DNA from: Brachyhypopomus gauderio
Taxonomy: Eukaryota; Chordata; Actinopteri; Gymnotiformes; Hypopomidae
Direction of reading: 5' to 3'
DNA: 64,000 bases
NCBI RefSeq assembly: GCF_052324685.1
Contig: NC_135226.1
Location: 19,415,855-19,479,854 of the forward strand
The notes under the pieces are model-generated. The model searched no databases. It saw only the letters and a list, made by a program, of their open reading frames with translations, and was not told the origin of the DNA. Below are positions 47,672 to 60,500 of this stretch, piece after piece; positions within the stretch are counted from its first letter, which is position 1, and each line of letters opens with the position of its first letter. A program made the position numbers and the translations under genes.

Positions 47672-48631
47672 TCATTTGGTCTTGGGCACCACCAGGATTC
47701 CGTCGCCGTCTCGGATGCTGTATGAATGAAGGGCGCGCGTGCCGTACTTCATCTCCTCGGGCCCGAATGCCGAGCACATGTCCTTGTCGATGTAGTAGAG
47801 GCGCATGTTGCTGGCGGAGAGACGCACCACCGCCTTCAGCTGCTTCTTCAGCTCGGCCACCGTCTGGTCCAGGCGGATGCTCACCTGCTCCACGCGTTCA
47901 TCGCAGTGCACCTCCACCCTGGCATAGCAGCGTGGCCGCAGGTCGATCTCGGCCAGAGGTGCCAGTTTCCCGTATTTGGTCACCAGGCAGTGGTATCTGT
48001 CACGGGAGCACGGAGGACCCCTGAGTGACCGCCCATGTGCGCAGGCCAGAAAAGCGTGCGGAGTCCTAAACTAGAACAGGCTAAGCAAACGCCACAAAAG
48101 TGCACCGCTAAACAATATCCGAAAGCACTGCAACATTTTTAAGAACGTCCTTACTAAGCAAAGCATGACGGAAGGTCACAGTTCATCAGCGATGAAAGTG
48201 CCCCAATTGGTCCTGGGCCTCCTGTGTGGCCTGAATGTGCCCTACCTGTGAGGTAGCTCTTCCTCAGAGTGGTCCAGATGGTAGCGGATGAAGAACCTCT
48301 CAGCATCCTCGCGCTCTCCCTCTGTCACCACGCTCCCGTTCAGGGAGGTCACCGACGGCAACCTGCGGGGACAGCAGGAGACAGCTGGGGAGGGGAGGGG
48401 ACGTTTTTTTTTCTCCCCTTCTTCTCTTTGGAGTCCTTGAGGGAAGCGAGAGCTTCTGCGTCCTCCGAGGGGGGGGGGGGGGGGGGGGCAGAAGAGACAC
48501 TCACTGTGCGATCATGAGATTGCGGCGCTCTGTGTTGGTGTAGTTCTGCAGCAGAGGAATACCCTGCAGGCGCACCTCCTCCAGCCTGGGGAGGAAGGTT
48601 AACTTCTCAATGTCCTCCCAGCGATTAAGGC

Positions 48632-48673
<42 letters not shown>

Positions 48674-50859
48674 CGCAAGCCTATTCATTTTGTGCTGCTC
48701 TACATTATACTGACTGGACAGGGTGTAATTCTTGGGTTTTACTGCAGTCTTGGGGAGCACACGCCTTTACCCCAGCACAGCTGTAAACGACGGTGCGTCC
48801 CCAGGACTGGAGCAGAGACCCCAGGGGTTGAAGAAAAACGCAACTCTTGCCTGCGTTGTGTAGATTGATGCTGCGCAAGTTGGGAAAGAGGCGAGAGAGA
48901 TTCTCTCCAGAGTCCAGGATGGCGCCCAGGTTGTTGTTAGCCATGATGAGAGTGTGGAGAGACGGGAACATCGAGCCAAACTTGCGCACCTCGTTCCAGT
49001 CATGCAGACTGTTGTCCGTGATGTGCAGTAGCCGTAGCGAGGGGCAAGGCGTGGCAGAGGCCATCACAGTGTTGTACTCGTTAAGGCACAGAAACAGCTC
49101 CTCCAGTCTGGAGGAATATGAATGCGTATGAATATGCATGAATATTACTGGAGAGCAATGCTGCATGTATAGAACTGGTGAGACACCACAAGACCCAGGA
49201 AAAAACTTTTCAATTTTCATTACAGTTTTAAGATCAACGGCCACCGAGTCAGACTAAATCAAATAAAGTTAAATAAAGATTAAATGTGCTCATATCTCGT
49301 GAAAGAATCTGAGTGAAAATACCTTTAGATCTTTATGAGAACCCTCAATTCAGTTTAATTCAGCTTTTGTACAGTGCTGAGACAAAATATTATTATTACA
49401 ATGTTTTCTGAATGGGAGAATACATCAAAGCAGGAAGTATACATGGCTATAAAAAGATGAGGGCAAAATTGCCTAAGGGCAATTAACTGCACTAATTCAA
49501 CCACACTAATTCAATTGCACTAATTCTTTCAAATGATAACAAAGGCAGGATGGATGATATACATTAGCGTTGTCTAAAATAAACTTTCAGAAAACACAAT
49601 ACTGCATTGCTGATGATCCTGTCTGCGGTGAAATAACCTGATATCATGTACTTCACTATTCCTTGCTAGAATGCAGAGCAAGCAGGTAATACGGACATGA
49701 TACTATCCTGCATAACTAGTGGACCATCACAAAATAAGCCATAGCTTTATTTTCACATCAATATGTATTTATAAATAATACAGAGCTCTTCAGCTGTCTG
49801 TTATTCCTGACTCATATTTCTGTGCAATAAATTGATGAACAACCTGCTAAAAGCACTATGATACATACAGAAGATGCACCTGCGATATACACCCCACCAA
49901 CAACTCAGCAACATCTTTTATGTTATTTTAAAGTTATAACACTGCTCTTAGGGAGAATTTGTGATACACAAATGAAAATTCACTTGGCTTCAACTCTGTT
50001 CTGATCTAGATTTGGAATGATCAGCATGATATCACAAGTCCTGAGAACACACCAAGGCCAGTTGGACTTTAGGCACAGTGTTCACTGTTCCCTCAATCTC
50101 TATATCGGATGATACAGTTTGTGGTCACCGAAAATCCTGCCATATCTTACTCAGGCATCTCGTGCGTGAAGGTGTTCACAATGTCCCAGGACACCTGAGT
50201 GTTGTTGAGGACGAAACGGCGAACTCTGGAGAAAGCTTCCGCCCATTCTGTCTCCAACACTGACTCGCTCAGCGAGTTGGAGCTGAGGTTCAGGAAGTCA
50301 AGGTTTGGAATGTTCCTAACGATCTTGCTGACCTGGAAGGAGTCATAGGGCAAAAGTTTATAGGGTGGTGAGATCGTTTTGGTGAAAGAGGGAAAATAAA
50401 AGGATGGTGACGAGTCCTTGTGCTTACCATGACTGGTAAGGTAGAGTGAGTAGAAAGAGAGGACACACACCTCGTGCCAGTCCTGGAGTTTGTTATGAGA
50501 TAGGTCCAGCTCGACCACATGAGCGCAGAAAGCAGCAATCTCTCCTTCATCTCCTGCCTGACTGATTCCACAGGCATTCAGAACCAACACACTAGGCAGG
50601 TTGAGTCGGTCTGGGACGTAAACAAACAAATCAAAATGTGACTGATTCTCACATGTCGACATGCCCGTGGATACTATTAAAAATGACAAATTATGCTTCT
50701 TGTTCAAAGGTGAGCGTCACCTTTCATCGGAGATCCCTGGGGACCAGAGGGTACAACCACCCCCAAGCCTGGGCCTCGGCGACACGGGAAGTTCTCTGGG
50801 CTGTACTTTTCACTAATCACCTGCATGAACGTGCGGCCTTCTCCCTCAGGTGCCTCCAT
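47672..50859 (-). CDS. tbcel: tbcel, tubulin folding cofactor E-like (7 coding exons, 428 residues)
   Basis: Leucine-rich-repeat protein related to tubulin cofactor E; in mammals it destabilises tubulin. Exons in order: 50859-50721 (ATG), 50610-50471, 50332-50151, 49107-48851, 48631-48505, 48362-48246, 47996-47672 (stop TGA). The sum is 1287 bp in continuous phase, against 424 residues in human. The N-terminus reads [14 protein letters not shown]. LRRs follow ([76 protein letters not shown]), then a cap region ([11 protein letters not shown]) and a C-terminal ubiquitin-like domain (about residues 340-425: [15 protein letters not shown] ... [19 protein letters not shown]). The N-terminal CAP-Gly domain of TBCE itself is absent, as expected for TBCEL. 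One intron (48850-48632) starts with GC instead of GT. Confidence 0.95.
48632..48850 (-). other. tbcel: GC-AG intron of tbcel
   Basis: Donor sequence CGCAG|GCAAGAG, acceptor TGTGTAG. The upstream exon ends AAC GCA G and the downstream exon starts GC CTT, restoring Gly as in the family. No in-phase GT donor is available nearby. It includes a CA run (48633-48670) abutting the acceptor. Confidence 0.8.
49108..50150 (-). other. tbcel: tbcel intron
   Basis: One-kb AT-rich intron between exons 50332-50151 and 49107-48851. No further feature seen. Confidence 0.7.
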
Positions 50860-51415
50860 GGCCCTGTCCCCCGTGCCCAGTCCAGCTGCTGCCCCTTAGA
50901 GGCAGGAGGACCAAAGAGCACTTGTTCATCAGGACTGAAGTCTGAGACACTACACTTGTCCATGATTGCCACACAACCATGCTGACACAATACACAGGCG
51001 TTTAGATGCTACACAACCATGCTGACACAATATGCAGGCTTTTAGACCTTTTTTTCAGCCATTGCACCAATTAATAAACATAATTTTGCAGCAAATTGTG
51101 CAGTTTGCCTAAAGCTAAACTACAAAGATTCAGGACAAGTTGTCTGTTTAACTGTTCCTCAAGTGAAATGAGATATAATGAAGTACTCTGACCTATACCT
51201 AAAGGTTAATGTGAACAGTAATCTAACACAGCAGGTATCGGACACATATAAAAGAATCTTACCTGCTTAATCTTACAAGATTATGATTACATAGCTTCCT
51301 CTACATTAAAATGAAAGTCACACCAATGAGGACATAGGTGCCAATTAGCTAAAAGCACCAGCAACCTCCCCTCCCGCCAAAAAACAGAAGAATTAGAAAG
51401 AAGGTTGTATCTCAC

Positions 51416-51505
51416 CTTGAAGTGATCAGACACTTGCTGAGAGGTGAATGTCACTCTGATTGCTTTTTCCTAAAGAAGGTCACAGAGGAGGTGCAGCAGT
51501 CTTAG
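51416..51505 (-). other. tbcel: tbcel 5'UTR exon (inferred)
   Basis: A 90-bp minus-strand segment bounded by a strong acceptor (TTTTTTTTCAG) and donor (CTTCAAG|GTGAGAT). It lies between the promoter and the first coding exon, with no long ORF. Confidence 0.55.
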
Positions 51506-52256
51506 CTGAAAAAAAAACCCAAAAGCACCATGAAACATGAGACCAAGTCAGCACAAACAACCAGGAAATTTCAAGATGGACTTTAGAGCCAATGTGTGTT
51601 CACACCTCATAAACGCATAACCTGGATACAACACTGCCTTCCTTCAGACAATTGTTTGACAGAAGACAAAGGCTCGTATGATCAACAAAATGTCACCAGT
51701 GAAATACATTTATGTTGAACGAGACAGGTTTTCTGAATGAAGGGTGTCTCTTGGTCAGGGTCCGTTATTAAATTATTTTTGCCATGTTTTTATTTCTGCC
51801 TCTACTAATAAAAAAAATGAAAAAAAGTAATAATTTTATAAAAATTAATATATATTCTCCAAAGAATCACATAAATATGTGAAGCCTAATAGAACTATCA
51901 TCACTGTCAAATTCTGACATTATAAAGATTTTTTAAAATACCCATCAGATCACACTTAAAAAAGCTAGGGTTCAGGGTGCATTCATTTTATTTATTTTTT
52001 GCAAATCTGTGCACTGCAGCTCAGACTAACAGACCTCTCACTGTCCCCTAAACTAACATTAAGGTTACCGAGCTATACAGCTACAAGGGTCACTGCAATG
52101 GCATTTCAAAATTTCAAACCTGACAACGATTTCCGGCAGCAGCATTGCAAGGATTACAAAAAACGCCCACGAAATATAATCGCGAAACATTAACATAACG
52201 TCTCATTAAAACGCCAATTAACGTCCATTGCCTTCCAAGGAAAACGAAAAGCTCAC

Positions 52257-52500
52257 CAGCGCGCGCAGCTAGGTGGGCTGGCTAACTTAGCTTTTTATAC
52301 TAATTGTCACGCACATCAGACAAAACCAAAGGCAAAACTGGGTTATTGGTTTCATGTGAGGGAATAAACGGTAAACAACCACGCACGTCGAGTGATTCAA
52401 AGGGCTACCAAACATCGTAAAAGAGCGTTCACTTTTAGCGACGTCCCGTTCCCCTTCGTTCTTGTTATTGTTGTCTTAGCTGTCACGGCGGCCGACTCGT
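52257..52500 (-). other. tbcel: tbcel first (non-coding) exon (inferred)
   Basis: Consensus donor GCGCTG|GTGAGC at 52257/52256 on the minus strand, immediately downstream of the promoter block. The TSS edge is approximate. Confidence 0.5.
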
Positions 52501-52545
52501 GTAGGAAGTGACGTAACTCTCCCAGACAGTCATTTCCGGTTAACT
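52500..52545 (-). promoter_or_regulatory. tbcel: tbcel promoter candidate with ETS/CRE sites
   Basis: Contains GGAAGTGACGTAA (52504-52516), a composite ETS plus CRE-like site, and a second ETS core TTCCGG at 52533-52538. This is typical of TATA-less housekeeping promoters. Confidence 0.5.
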
Positions 52546-53027
52546 ACCCCCCCCCGCCTCGTAATTTTTTTTCTCATGTGATCGTCTATTGAATAGTTGA
52601 AAAGATGAAACGATTTAGACGCACTTCGAATTATAACTGAAGTTGTTTTTTTTTTTTTTATTTAGAAAGTGTGTAAAATAGGATGTTTACAAGTAATGGT
52701 AAAACAAAAAGTAAAGATTTATTTTAAATGTCTGCTTTTTCTTGTGAGGGAAATTGTACTACAGTAACAATTAACAGCACATCGTAAGCAACGTGTGTTC
52801 TAGAAATAGAAAAAACAAACATGTTTTAGTAAAAAAAAAAAAAAAAAGTAAATATATCATTAAAGATAAATACAACCATATCAATACAAGTCATCCGAGT
52901 ACATACAAAGTGTAACAGTTAATTACTTTAGTTGATATATATGATTGCAACATAAATGTTTATCTAAGCATTTCGTCCACCAACATTACGTTGATGTGAC
53001 TGTATGCAATCAACCCCTGGGCCTGAG

Positions 53028-53371
53028 CAGAGGCGTAGCGCAAAATTCTGGGGCCCCACCGCAAGGAGGCAATGAGGAGGCCCGTGCGTGAGCTAAAATC
53101 TCACTGCCTGGCATATGCTTCATAGCTCGCACTTAGTAATATGCAGCGATCTGTATTCAATGTGATAGAATGTGTTGGCTCTGTCTTTTCTGAGCACCAC
53201 TTTTGTATTTTCTTTTGCTCATCTTTAATTTCTTCACTCACTCCAACCCGATTAGCGTTTTAGTGCCCTAACATCACCCAGGAGGATGACTAAACAACAA
53301 ACTCGTCCTAAGGCGGGGCCCACCTGTGTTCGGGGCCCCCCCGCAGTGCGTGCCCCTCCCCTACGCCAGTG
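53028..53371. mobile_element. non-autonomous hAT-type miniature element (344 bp)
   Basis: Perfect 8-bp target duplication GGCCTGAG at 53020-53027 and 53372-53379. The termini are imperfect inverted repeats, CAGAGGCGTA at the left and CACTGGCGTA read inward from the right. Further pairing includes the GGGGCCCC blocks near each end. An 8-bp duplication and CAG-type ends are hallmarks of hAT elements. It carries no transposase frame. Confidence 0.8.
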
Positions 53372-53440
53372 GGCCTGAGTGCTAAATGTGCTCGCATTAC
53401 TGACAGGGTGGATATTTTAAAACCGCCATCTATGTCAGGA

Positions 53441-53629
53441 CTAGACATGCATATGTCTTAACATGGTGCAGTCTGACAATAAGTGGACTGTGCCAAATCT
53501 ATGAAGCAGTTGAATCTGTGAAATAGCAATGTCTCCACCTGCTGACTGCACCATATCTGTGCTGGATCCGTCTGGGCTGAACACTTTGGTGGAGTACAGA
53601 GCCAGAGCCTGGAGAGCCACCACCGTGTC
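53441..53629 (-). pseudogene. orphan alpha-2-macroglobulin exon (relic)
   Basis: On the minus strand, after an acceptor-like GGATCAG, the frame reads DTVVALQALALYSTKVFS, then a PDGSS...VQSAGGD segment. This is the thiol-ester-domain exon that follows GGFSSTQ in alpha-2-macroglobulins. The similarity fades after about 45 codons and the frame ends at 53441. No neighbouring macroglobulin exon is seen on this strand on either side, so it looks like the remains of an inverted duplicate of the family now represented by the plus-strand gene starting at 54548. Confidence 0.7.
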
Positions 53630-54547
53630 CTGATCCAAACACAACAACAACCAGCACTTACACATTTACAACGCAACATGGATTTCTTCTCTGAGTATTC
53701 AGGCCCAGTAAATAAATAAAGGGTGTGAAGGAGCCCTGAACTTTATACCTAAGAAGATGATATAGCTCAACACAAACCTACACCATTATGTCCTAGCAGA
53801 TGAGTGTGGTAAACTATGATTGTCACAATTATAAATTACACCTTGCGTATAAATGCAAGTGGGTGATGGACAAATGCGAAAGCCGCTACCCAAGAACTGC
53901 CTGGGGACTTCCACTTCTAAATTATATTTATTATTTTATTTTAAAATAATATTTAGTCTAAATGTTTTAAGGCATGTTTTGATGTATTTAATTATTTCAG
54001 GAGAATTTGTAATATATCCTTTCACGTTCTAGTAAGCAAATGCAATAATGTCTAACATTTGCTTTAAGGACTTTTAAATTTGTGCACTTTGCATCTTCAC
54101 AGGACAGAGGGCAGAAGTGTAAGCATGCATGCAACTTTTTTTCTATGGTCTTTGAAAAAAACATTTTTACATTATACGTTTTACTAATAATTGTTCTTTA
54201 TAATGTTGTTCTTTAAAATAATTGTTCTTAAAAACAAACAAAATCAGAAAAAAACTCAATTGCAATTGGTTTATTAGTACTTTCATCTTATTGAGCTAAA
54301 TGACCAGAATATCCCCCAAATCATCCAATATTTCATGTAGCATGTTCAGTAGTTTAAAAGAATATCCACCTCTTTAAGAGATCATTTTGTAGCATTGTCA
54401 AAAGAGAGTTCATTTAAAATGGTTAATGATTGATGTGACAGTTTGTACAAACATTTACAGCATTTAGACCCACCATCTTTTTTGGATGATCAACATCTTA
54501 ATAAGGCTTTTGGACTTGACATAACCTCATTTGAATGATTTCACTTC

Positions 54548-57500
54548 ATGATGGTTGTTAGTGGGAATCATGCAAGCAAATGGCTTTTGATAGTCCATCT
54601 CCTCTTCCTCTCTGCCCAGGGACAAAGCAAAGGACCGTAAGTTATCCAGAAAGGTTTCTTTTTGTGAAAAAGTACACACGTATATCATATTACAATATAT
54701 TGCAATAATATTACATATTGCAGTATCCTCATAATGGCAAAACTTTGATGTGACAGTTTGTATGGTGAAATCAGAGAGAATTATTGACTTTTAATGATAT
54801 ATTTAATGATATACTTAATTATATTTATGCAGAATAGTTTTAACTGTCAAAGTATTTTATCTAGGCTTAATACAACCCACTTAAATTTTCTATTCCATCA
54901 TGAAACTACTGGGACGGAAGAATTAAATACATTTAAAAGGCATATTCTCTGGTTTTCAAGAAAAACATTTAATTATAAACATTCAAAGGTGGGTAATAGA
55001 TGAGGGCTAAAAGCTAGAAGGGGTGCATACAACACACATGGATGAGGCAAAGTTGTAGTCATGTTAACAGTCCAAAGTTGCATTGGGCTAAACAAACATC
55101 CAAACCAGGGATAAGGCAGAAATTAATCATCTGAAAGAACAGACAAAAAAAGAACAGGGGTGTATCATTGCATAATGTATTTGTGGAGGAGGCAATCTTG
55201 TGGAGGCAGCGGGCACTCTTGGGGAGGCAGCGGGCACTCTTGGGGAGGCAGCGAGCACTCTTGGGGAGGAGGCAGCGAGCACTCTTGGGGAGTGAGTGAA
55301 TGCTCTTTGGGACGGAGTGAGCACTCTTGGGGAGTGAGTGAGCGCTCTTGGGGAGGGAGTGAGCACTCTTGGGGAGTGAGTGAGCGCTCTTGGGGAGGGA
55401 GTGAGCACTCTTGGGGAGGGAGCAAGGTGCATGCACAGTGGAGGACTTCTCCATGCTTCTCCATATTGAAATACTAAGAAACAACACAGAGTTTTTTTTT
55501 GCATTTTGCGTTTCTTTTCAATGTATTTTCAATGCAAATTATTATTAATCAAATGCACATCGAATCAAAATAGGATTATAAAATTGGTTCTTGTCTGTAG
55601 ATATTTCCTGGTGACGTTTCCTGCAGTAATAGAGTCTGGCTCTGAGGCTAAACTCTGTATAAGTCTCCTCAAGCCTAATGAGACTCTGGAAATGACCGTC
55701 TACCTGATAGACAACAACGAGAACAGAAAACTTCTAGAGGAGAGAGTGGAGGAAGAGTTTCACCGCTGCTCCCACTTCAAGGTCACAGACCACTAAGATC
55801 ATCATATTTTTACTTTAGGTGTTGATTATTGTTGAAGTTTTGGATGGAGTGCAACACACAGCTTTATCTCTACAGGCTCCAGAGGTTGACGGCCAATCAC
55901 TGCAGGAGGTCAAAGTTCAAGTGAAAGGTGAAAATTTTGAGATGACAGAGAAAAGCAAAGTCCTGTTCAAATCCTACAATGCACTAACATTTATCCAGAC
56001 TGATAAACCGATCTACAATCCTGGCCAAACAGGTAATTCAGCCTTCCTGTAATATGTCTCACTACTACCAGTTCACGTATATGGTTTATATGCAAATGCT
56101 GCTGAATGCTACTGAATATAAAACATATTTCTGTACCACTGGCCTCTCACAGTGAATTTCAGAGTTGTCACCATGGATTCTAATTTTGTCCCCCTTAAAC
56201 AAAAGGTAAGAGGAGTCTGTTTCTGTAGCTGAATAATAAGATCAGAATAATGTGGCAGAGATGTAAGTGCAGTGAGTCACTACATTCAGAAAAGCATAAT
56301 AAGAGTCTAGCTGCCACACATGCTTTTATATGTATTTCTGTTTAATTACATCTGCCAGATTGTTTCTGTCGAAATGACAAAAATACTGATGTACTATTGT
56401 GCTCTCCCCTACAGTATAGCCTGTTGACACTGGAGGTAAGATGTTAATTTAAATATTTATGACAGTCCTGTTGAAGTTCTTAACATTATTTGTTATTTCC
56501 TTTCTGTTTTAATTTGAATGTGCTGGTATTAAACACAAGTATTGTCTTTTCTTTGGTGGAACCAAACAGGACATTAATAGTAACAGGATTGGTCAGTGGA
56601 CCAATGTGTCCACGACAGGCCTGATACTGCAGCTTTCACATAAGCTCAATTCAGAGGCTCCTCAGGGCTTCTATAGTTTGAAGGTCAACATTGGTAATAG
56701 GCTGACTGAACATAGATTTAAAGTGAAAAAGTACGGTAAGTGACAGCACTGGTTTAGTAGCATTGTTGGTGTGTATGTAATTGATGGTTGATCTATGTAA
56801 TTTCATGCATTTGCCTTCCAGTTTTACCAAAGTTTGAGGTTACAGTCAAAGTACCAGAACGTCAAAGTGTTAGTGAGGAGGAACTGAAACTAGAGGTTTG
56901 TGGAAAGTAAGTGACTATGTCAAACCCTCCACACACACACACACACAGACACACACACACACATGCACGCACGCACGCACGCACACACACACACCTGAAG
57001 TTTTATGAATCTGCAATTTTTACTGTACATTTTTAAAAGGTACACCTATGGACAACCAGTTTCTGGCAAAGCACAGGTGCAGATGTGCCGGTCATTACTG
57101 ACCTATAGTTATTCAGTGGGTGTCACATTGATTTCACCATGTCTTACTGAAACAGTGGAGGTGTGTAAGTCATGATGCATTGAATGTCATTTTTCTTTTA
57201 TTAATTAAATATTTAGTATTTATAATATAATTTTTATATTTACTCTGTTTGTTTGGTGTATTTTCCTATAGCTCAGTAGGACTGGTTGTGCCTTTCTGAC
57301 CTTCAACATATCAACTTTCATGAATCCTGAAATGGAAAATAATCTACAAGATTCCCTTCGTATTACAGCCACAGTGACAGAGGAAGGCACAGGTGAGCCA
57401 TCATCACATCAGTGAGTGAAATATTCACCTTATGTTGAAATATACAGTAGGTTCCACCCAGTTCATGCTAGTTCAGATCCTGCCAATACCAGACCATCTG

Positions 57501-60500
57501 TTGCTGGGACTCCAGGAGAGTGTAACTGGTCTGTTCTCTTGGTGGGAGTGGTGGCCCTGTTTCTCTACCATTACTGTTTTATCATGTGATGGTAGCAGAT
57601 CTGGGCATCTGTATGTGCATGTCTACATGGTGTAGTTACTACACTCCTACAATAATGCTCAGTGCTCCTGTGACACTGTGGAAAAGACACGTTGTCTGGC
57701 ATTATTACAAAGATTTTATTTAATACCATAAACAATATTGTAGCTCCCCCTCCTGTAGCACTGCCATGTCTTTCAGTCAATGACTGTAATAAGTTTCATG
57801 TGTTTTTTGTGGAGAAGGTCATGGACATTAGGTCCAGCATTAAGCCAGTGGCAGGTGTTTCCTCTTCTAGCCGCCCACCTTCTCTTACTGTTTTGGATTC
57901 CTTTCAGCCTATCAGCTTAGATGCAGCAGTCCGCCAGTCCTTCTCCCCAGCTCCCAACCTTCCTACTAGTACCCTCAACACTCAACTCCTTGGCTTCTTT
58001 CTCCCCTCTCTCCTCAGACAAGATACATCAACTTCTGACTTCTAGCAATCCTACTACATGCCCACTGGATCCAATTCCTTCCACTCTTTTCCAGAATATG
58101 TCAAGAGAACTCCTTCTGTTCATCTTGGCAATCATCAACAACTCCTTAGTTTTGGGTCATGTGCCTACCGTGTTCAAGATGGCAAGGGTGGTACCAATCC
58201 TGAAAAAAGCAACACTTGACACCTCTGACATGAACAACTACAGACCGGTATCACTTCTTTATTTTCTATCATCAGAAACTGCTCGAAGCCTGGGTGTAAA
58301 GTTGGACAACGAGCTGTCCTTCTCAACACATGTTTCAAAGCTGACCAGATCCTGCAGATTTCTCCTCTGCAACATACGGAGAATACGACCCTTCCTTTCA
58401 CAGGAAGCTACTCAAGTGCTTGTCCAGTCTCTAGTAATCTCTAAGCTGGACTACTGCAGTTCCCTACTTGCAGGTCTTCCTCTACGGGTCATCAGACCTC
58501 TACAACTAATTCAGAATGCTGCAGCACAACTGGTCTTTAATCTACCCAAGTTCTCACATGTGACTCCTCTGCTACGCTCTCTTCACTGGCTTCCAGTAGC
58601 GGCACGCATCAGATATAAAACCTTGATGCTTGCTTACAAAGCCAAAAATGGACTGGCCCCTCCCTACATGATGTCCATGGTCAAAAGCCGATCTGTACAG
58701 CGAACACTTAGAACCTCAAGCTTGGCTCGACTTGAAACTCCATGCTTAAAGTCTCATGGAAGACAAAGCTCCAGACTATTCTCCGTTCTGGCTCCAAGAT
58801 GGTGGAACGATCTTCCATTAGCTGCTAGGACTGCAGAGTCTATTGCTATCTTCAAGCGTAGACTGAAGACTCACCTGTTTGTTGAGTTCTTACCAGAGCA
58901 CTAACTCAGTTGATACCACTTGCCGTGTTCTTAAATTGTATGTCTGTCTATGGTTATTTGTGCTTCTTGGCAAATGCCTAACTCGCAAAACACTAGGTAA
59001 TGATATTGACTCCTGTAGTTTAGTAGTGTCTGACTCAATGGTGTCTTGAATTCTGGCCTATCTGTACTATTTCCTAGGATGTATTCTGTGATCAGAAGCA
59101 AAGCACTTTGTAAGTCGCTCTGGATAAGAGCGTCTGCTAAATGCCGTAAATGTAAATGTAAAAGTAAATGTAAATAGGTTACGTGACTGGGTGGGCATAT
59201 CTGGAACAGCACTTGATTGGTTTATTTCTTATCTCACTGGGAGAAGTTTCTCAGTTACGATGGGGGATTACACGTCTGAGGCAACCCCATTAACCTGTGG
59301 GGTTCCACAGGGTTCAGTTTTAGGGCCTTTGTTGTTTTCTTTGTACATGTTACCTTTGGGGCAGATTTTAAATAGTTTTAATATTTCCTATCATTTATTT
59401 GCTGATGATATTCAGCTTTATTTCTCTTTTAAACCAAGTGAGGTTCATAGTTTGTCTAGGCTATTAGATTGTCTTCGATCAATCAGAGAATGGACCTCAA
59501 ATAACTTCCTACAGCTAAATGACAACAAGACTGAGGTATTGATCATTGCTCCCGAAAGGCTTAGTCAAACAATTAAGCAAAATCTTGGGCTTCTTTCCTC
59601 TGCTGTCCACTCTAGCCTCCGAAATCTGGGAGTTATTTTCGATCAGTCTTTAGCATTTGATTCTCATGTTAAACAGCTGTCAAGATCCTGTTTCTTCCAC
59701 TTGAGAAATATCAGTAAACTGAGAACTATGGTTTCAACAGCAGATCTAGAGATGCTGATCCATGCGTTTATTTCATCTCACATAGACTACTGTAATGCCT
59801 TGTTTTCATCTCTCAGTGTATCAGCTCGTGGACGTTTACAGATAATTCAAAACGCTGCAGCGAGGTTACTGACCAAGTCAAGCAGACGGTCTCACATAAC
59901 ACCCATTTGAAAATCCTTACAGTGGCTTCCTGTTGAATTCAGGATCCAGTTCAAGATTTTAACTTTAACATACAGAGCACTACACAACACAGCTCCTGTG
60001 TATGTCGCTGACCTGCTCCACCCGTACACTTCATCGCGATCACTCAGGTCAAACAACCTGAGTTTACTGTCTGTGCCACGCTCATGTCTAAAGACTCGTG
60101 GAGACCGAGCGTTTAAGGTGGTTGCTCCAAAACTGTGGAACACACTTCCTCCACATTTAAGATCAGCTGACTCTGTGGATACTTTTAAAAAACAGCTAAA
60201 GACTTTCCTTTTTACGCAAGCGTTTAGTTAGTGGTGGAGGTTGCAGCCGTTGACCTTGTGCACTGTATTTTATTTCTGTTTTATAGTGTGTGTTTTTGTG
60301 TTTTTTATTTATTTTATTTTATTTTCCGTTGTAAAGCACTTTGTGGCTTGTGCCTGTGAAAAGTGCTATATAAATGAATTTTACTTTTACTTTTTATTAT
60401 GTCTCTGGGAGGAAGTATTTCAGATGTTGTTCCCTCAGCCCTCCTCTCTCTGTTGGATACTGTTCTTCATATAAGAGGGGAACTGCTATTTTATGCCAGG

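Larger units (their letters stand above)
52560..54547. other. intergenic region between tbcel and the macroglobulin gene
   Basis: AT-rich. It contains the hAT-type miniature element (53028-53371) and an orphan macroglobulin exon (53441-53629), listed separately. The right edge should hold the promoter of the macroglobulin gene; no clear TATA box was assigned. Confidence 0.6.

Noticed and set aside
48705..48850. tbcel frame continuing into [12 protein letters not shown]
   Set aside because: Family sequence and phase call for a splice after the first base of Gly, although the donor is GC; the continuation has no LRR character.
55819..55875. Macroglobulin exon starting at 55819 ([10 protein letters not shown]...)
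   Set aside because: It would leave a 37-bp intron after 55781, too short to splice. The TCTCTACAG acceptor at 55875 gives the expected family sequence.
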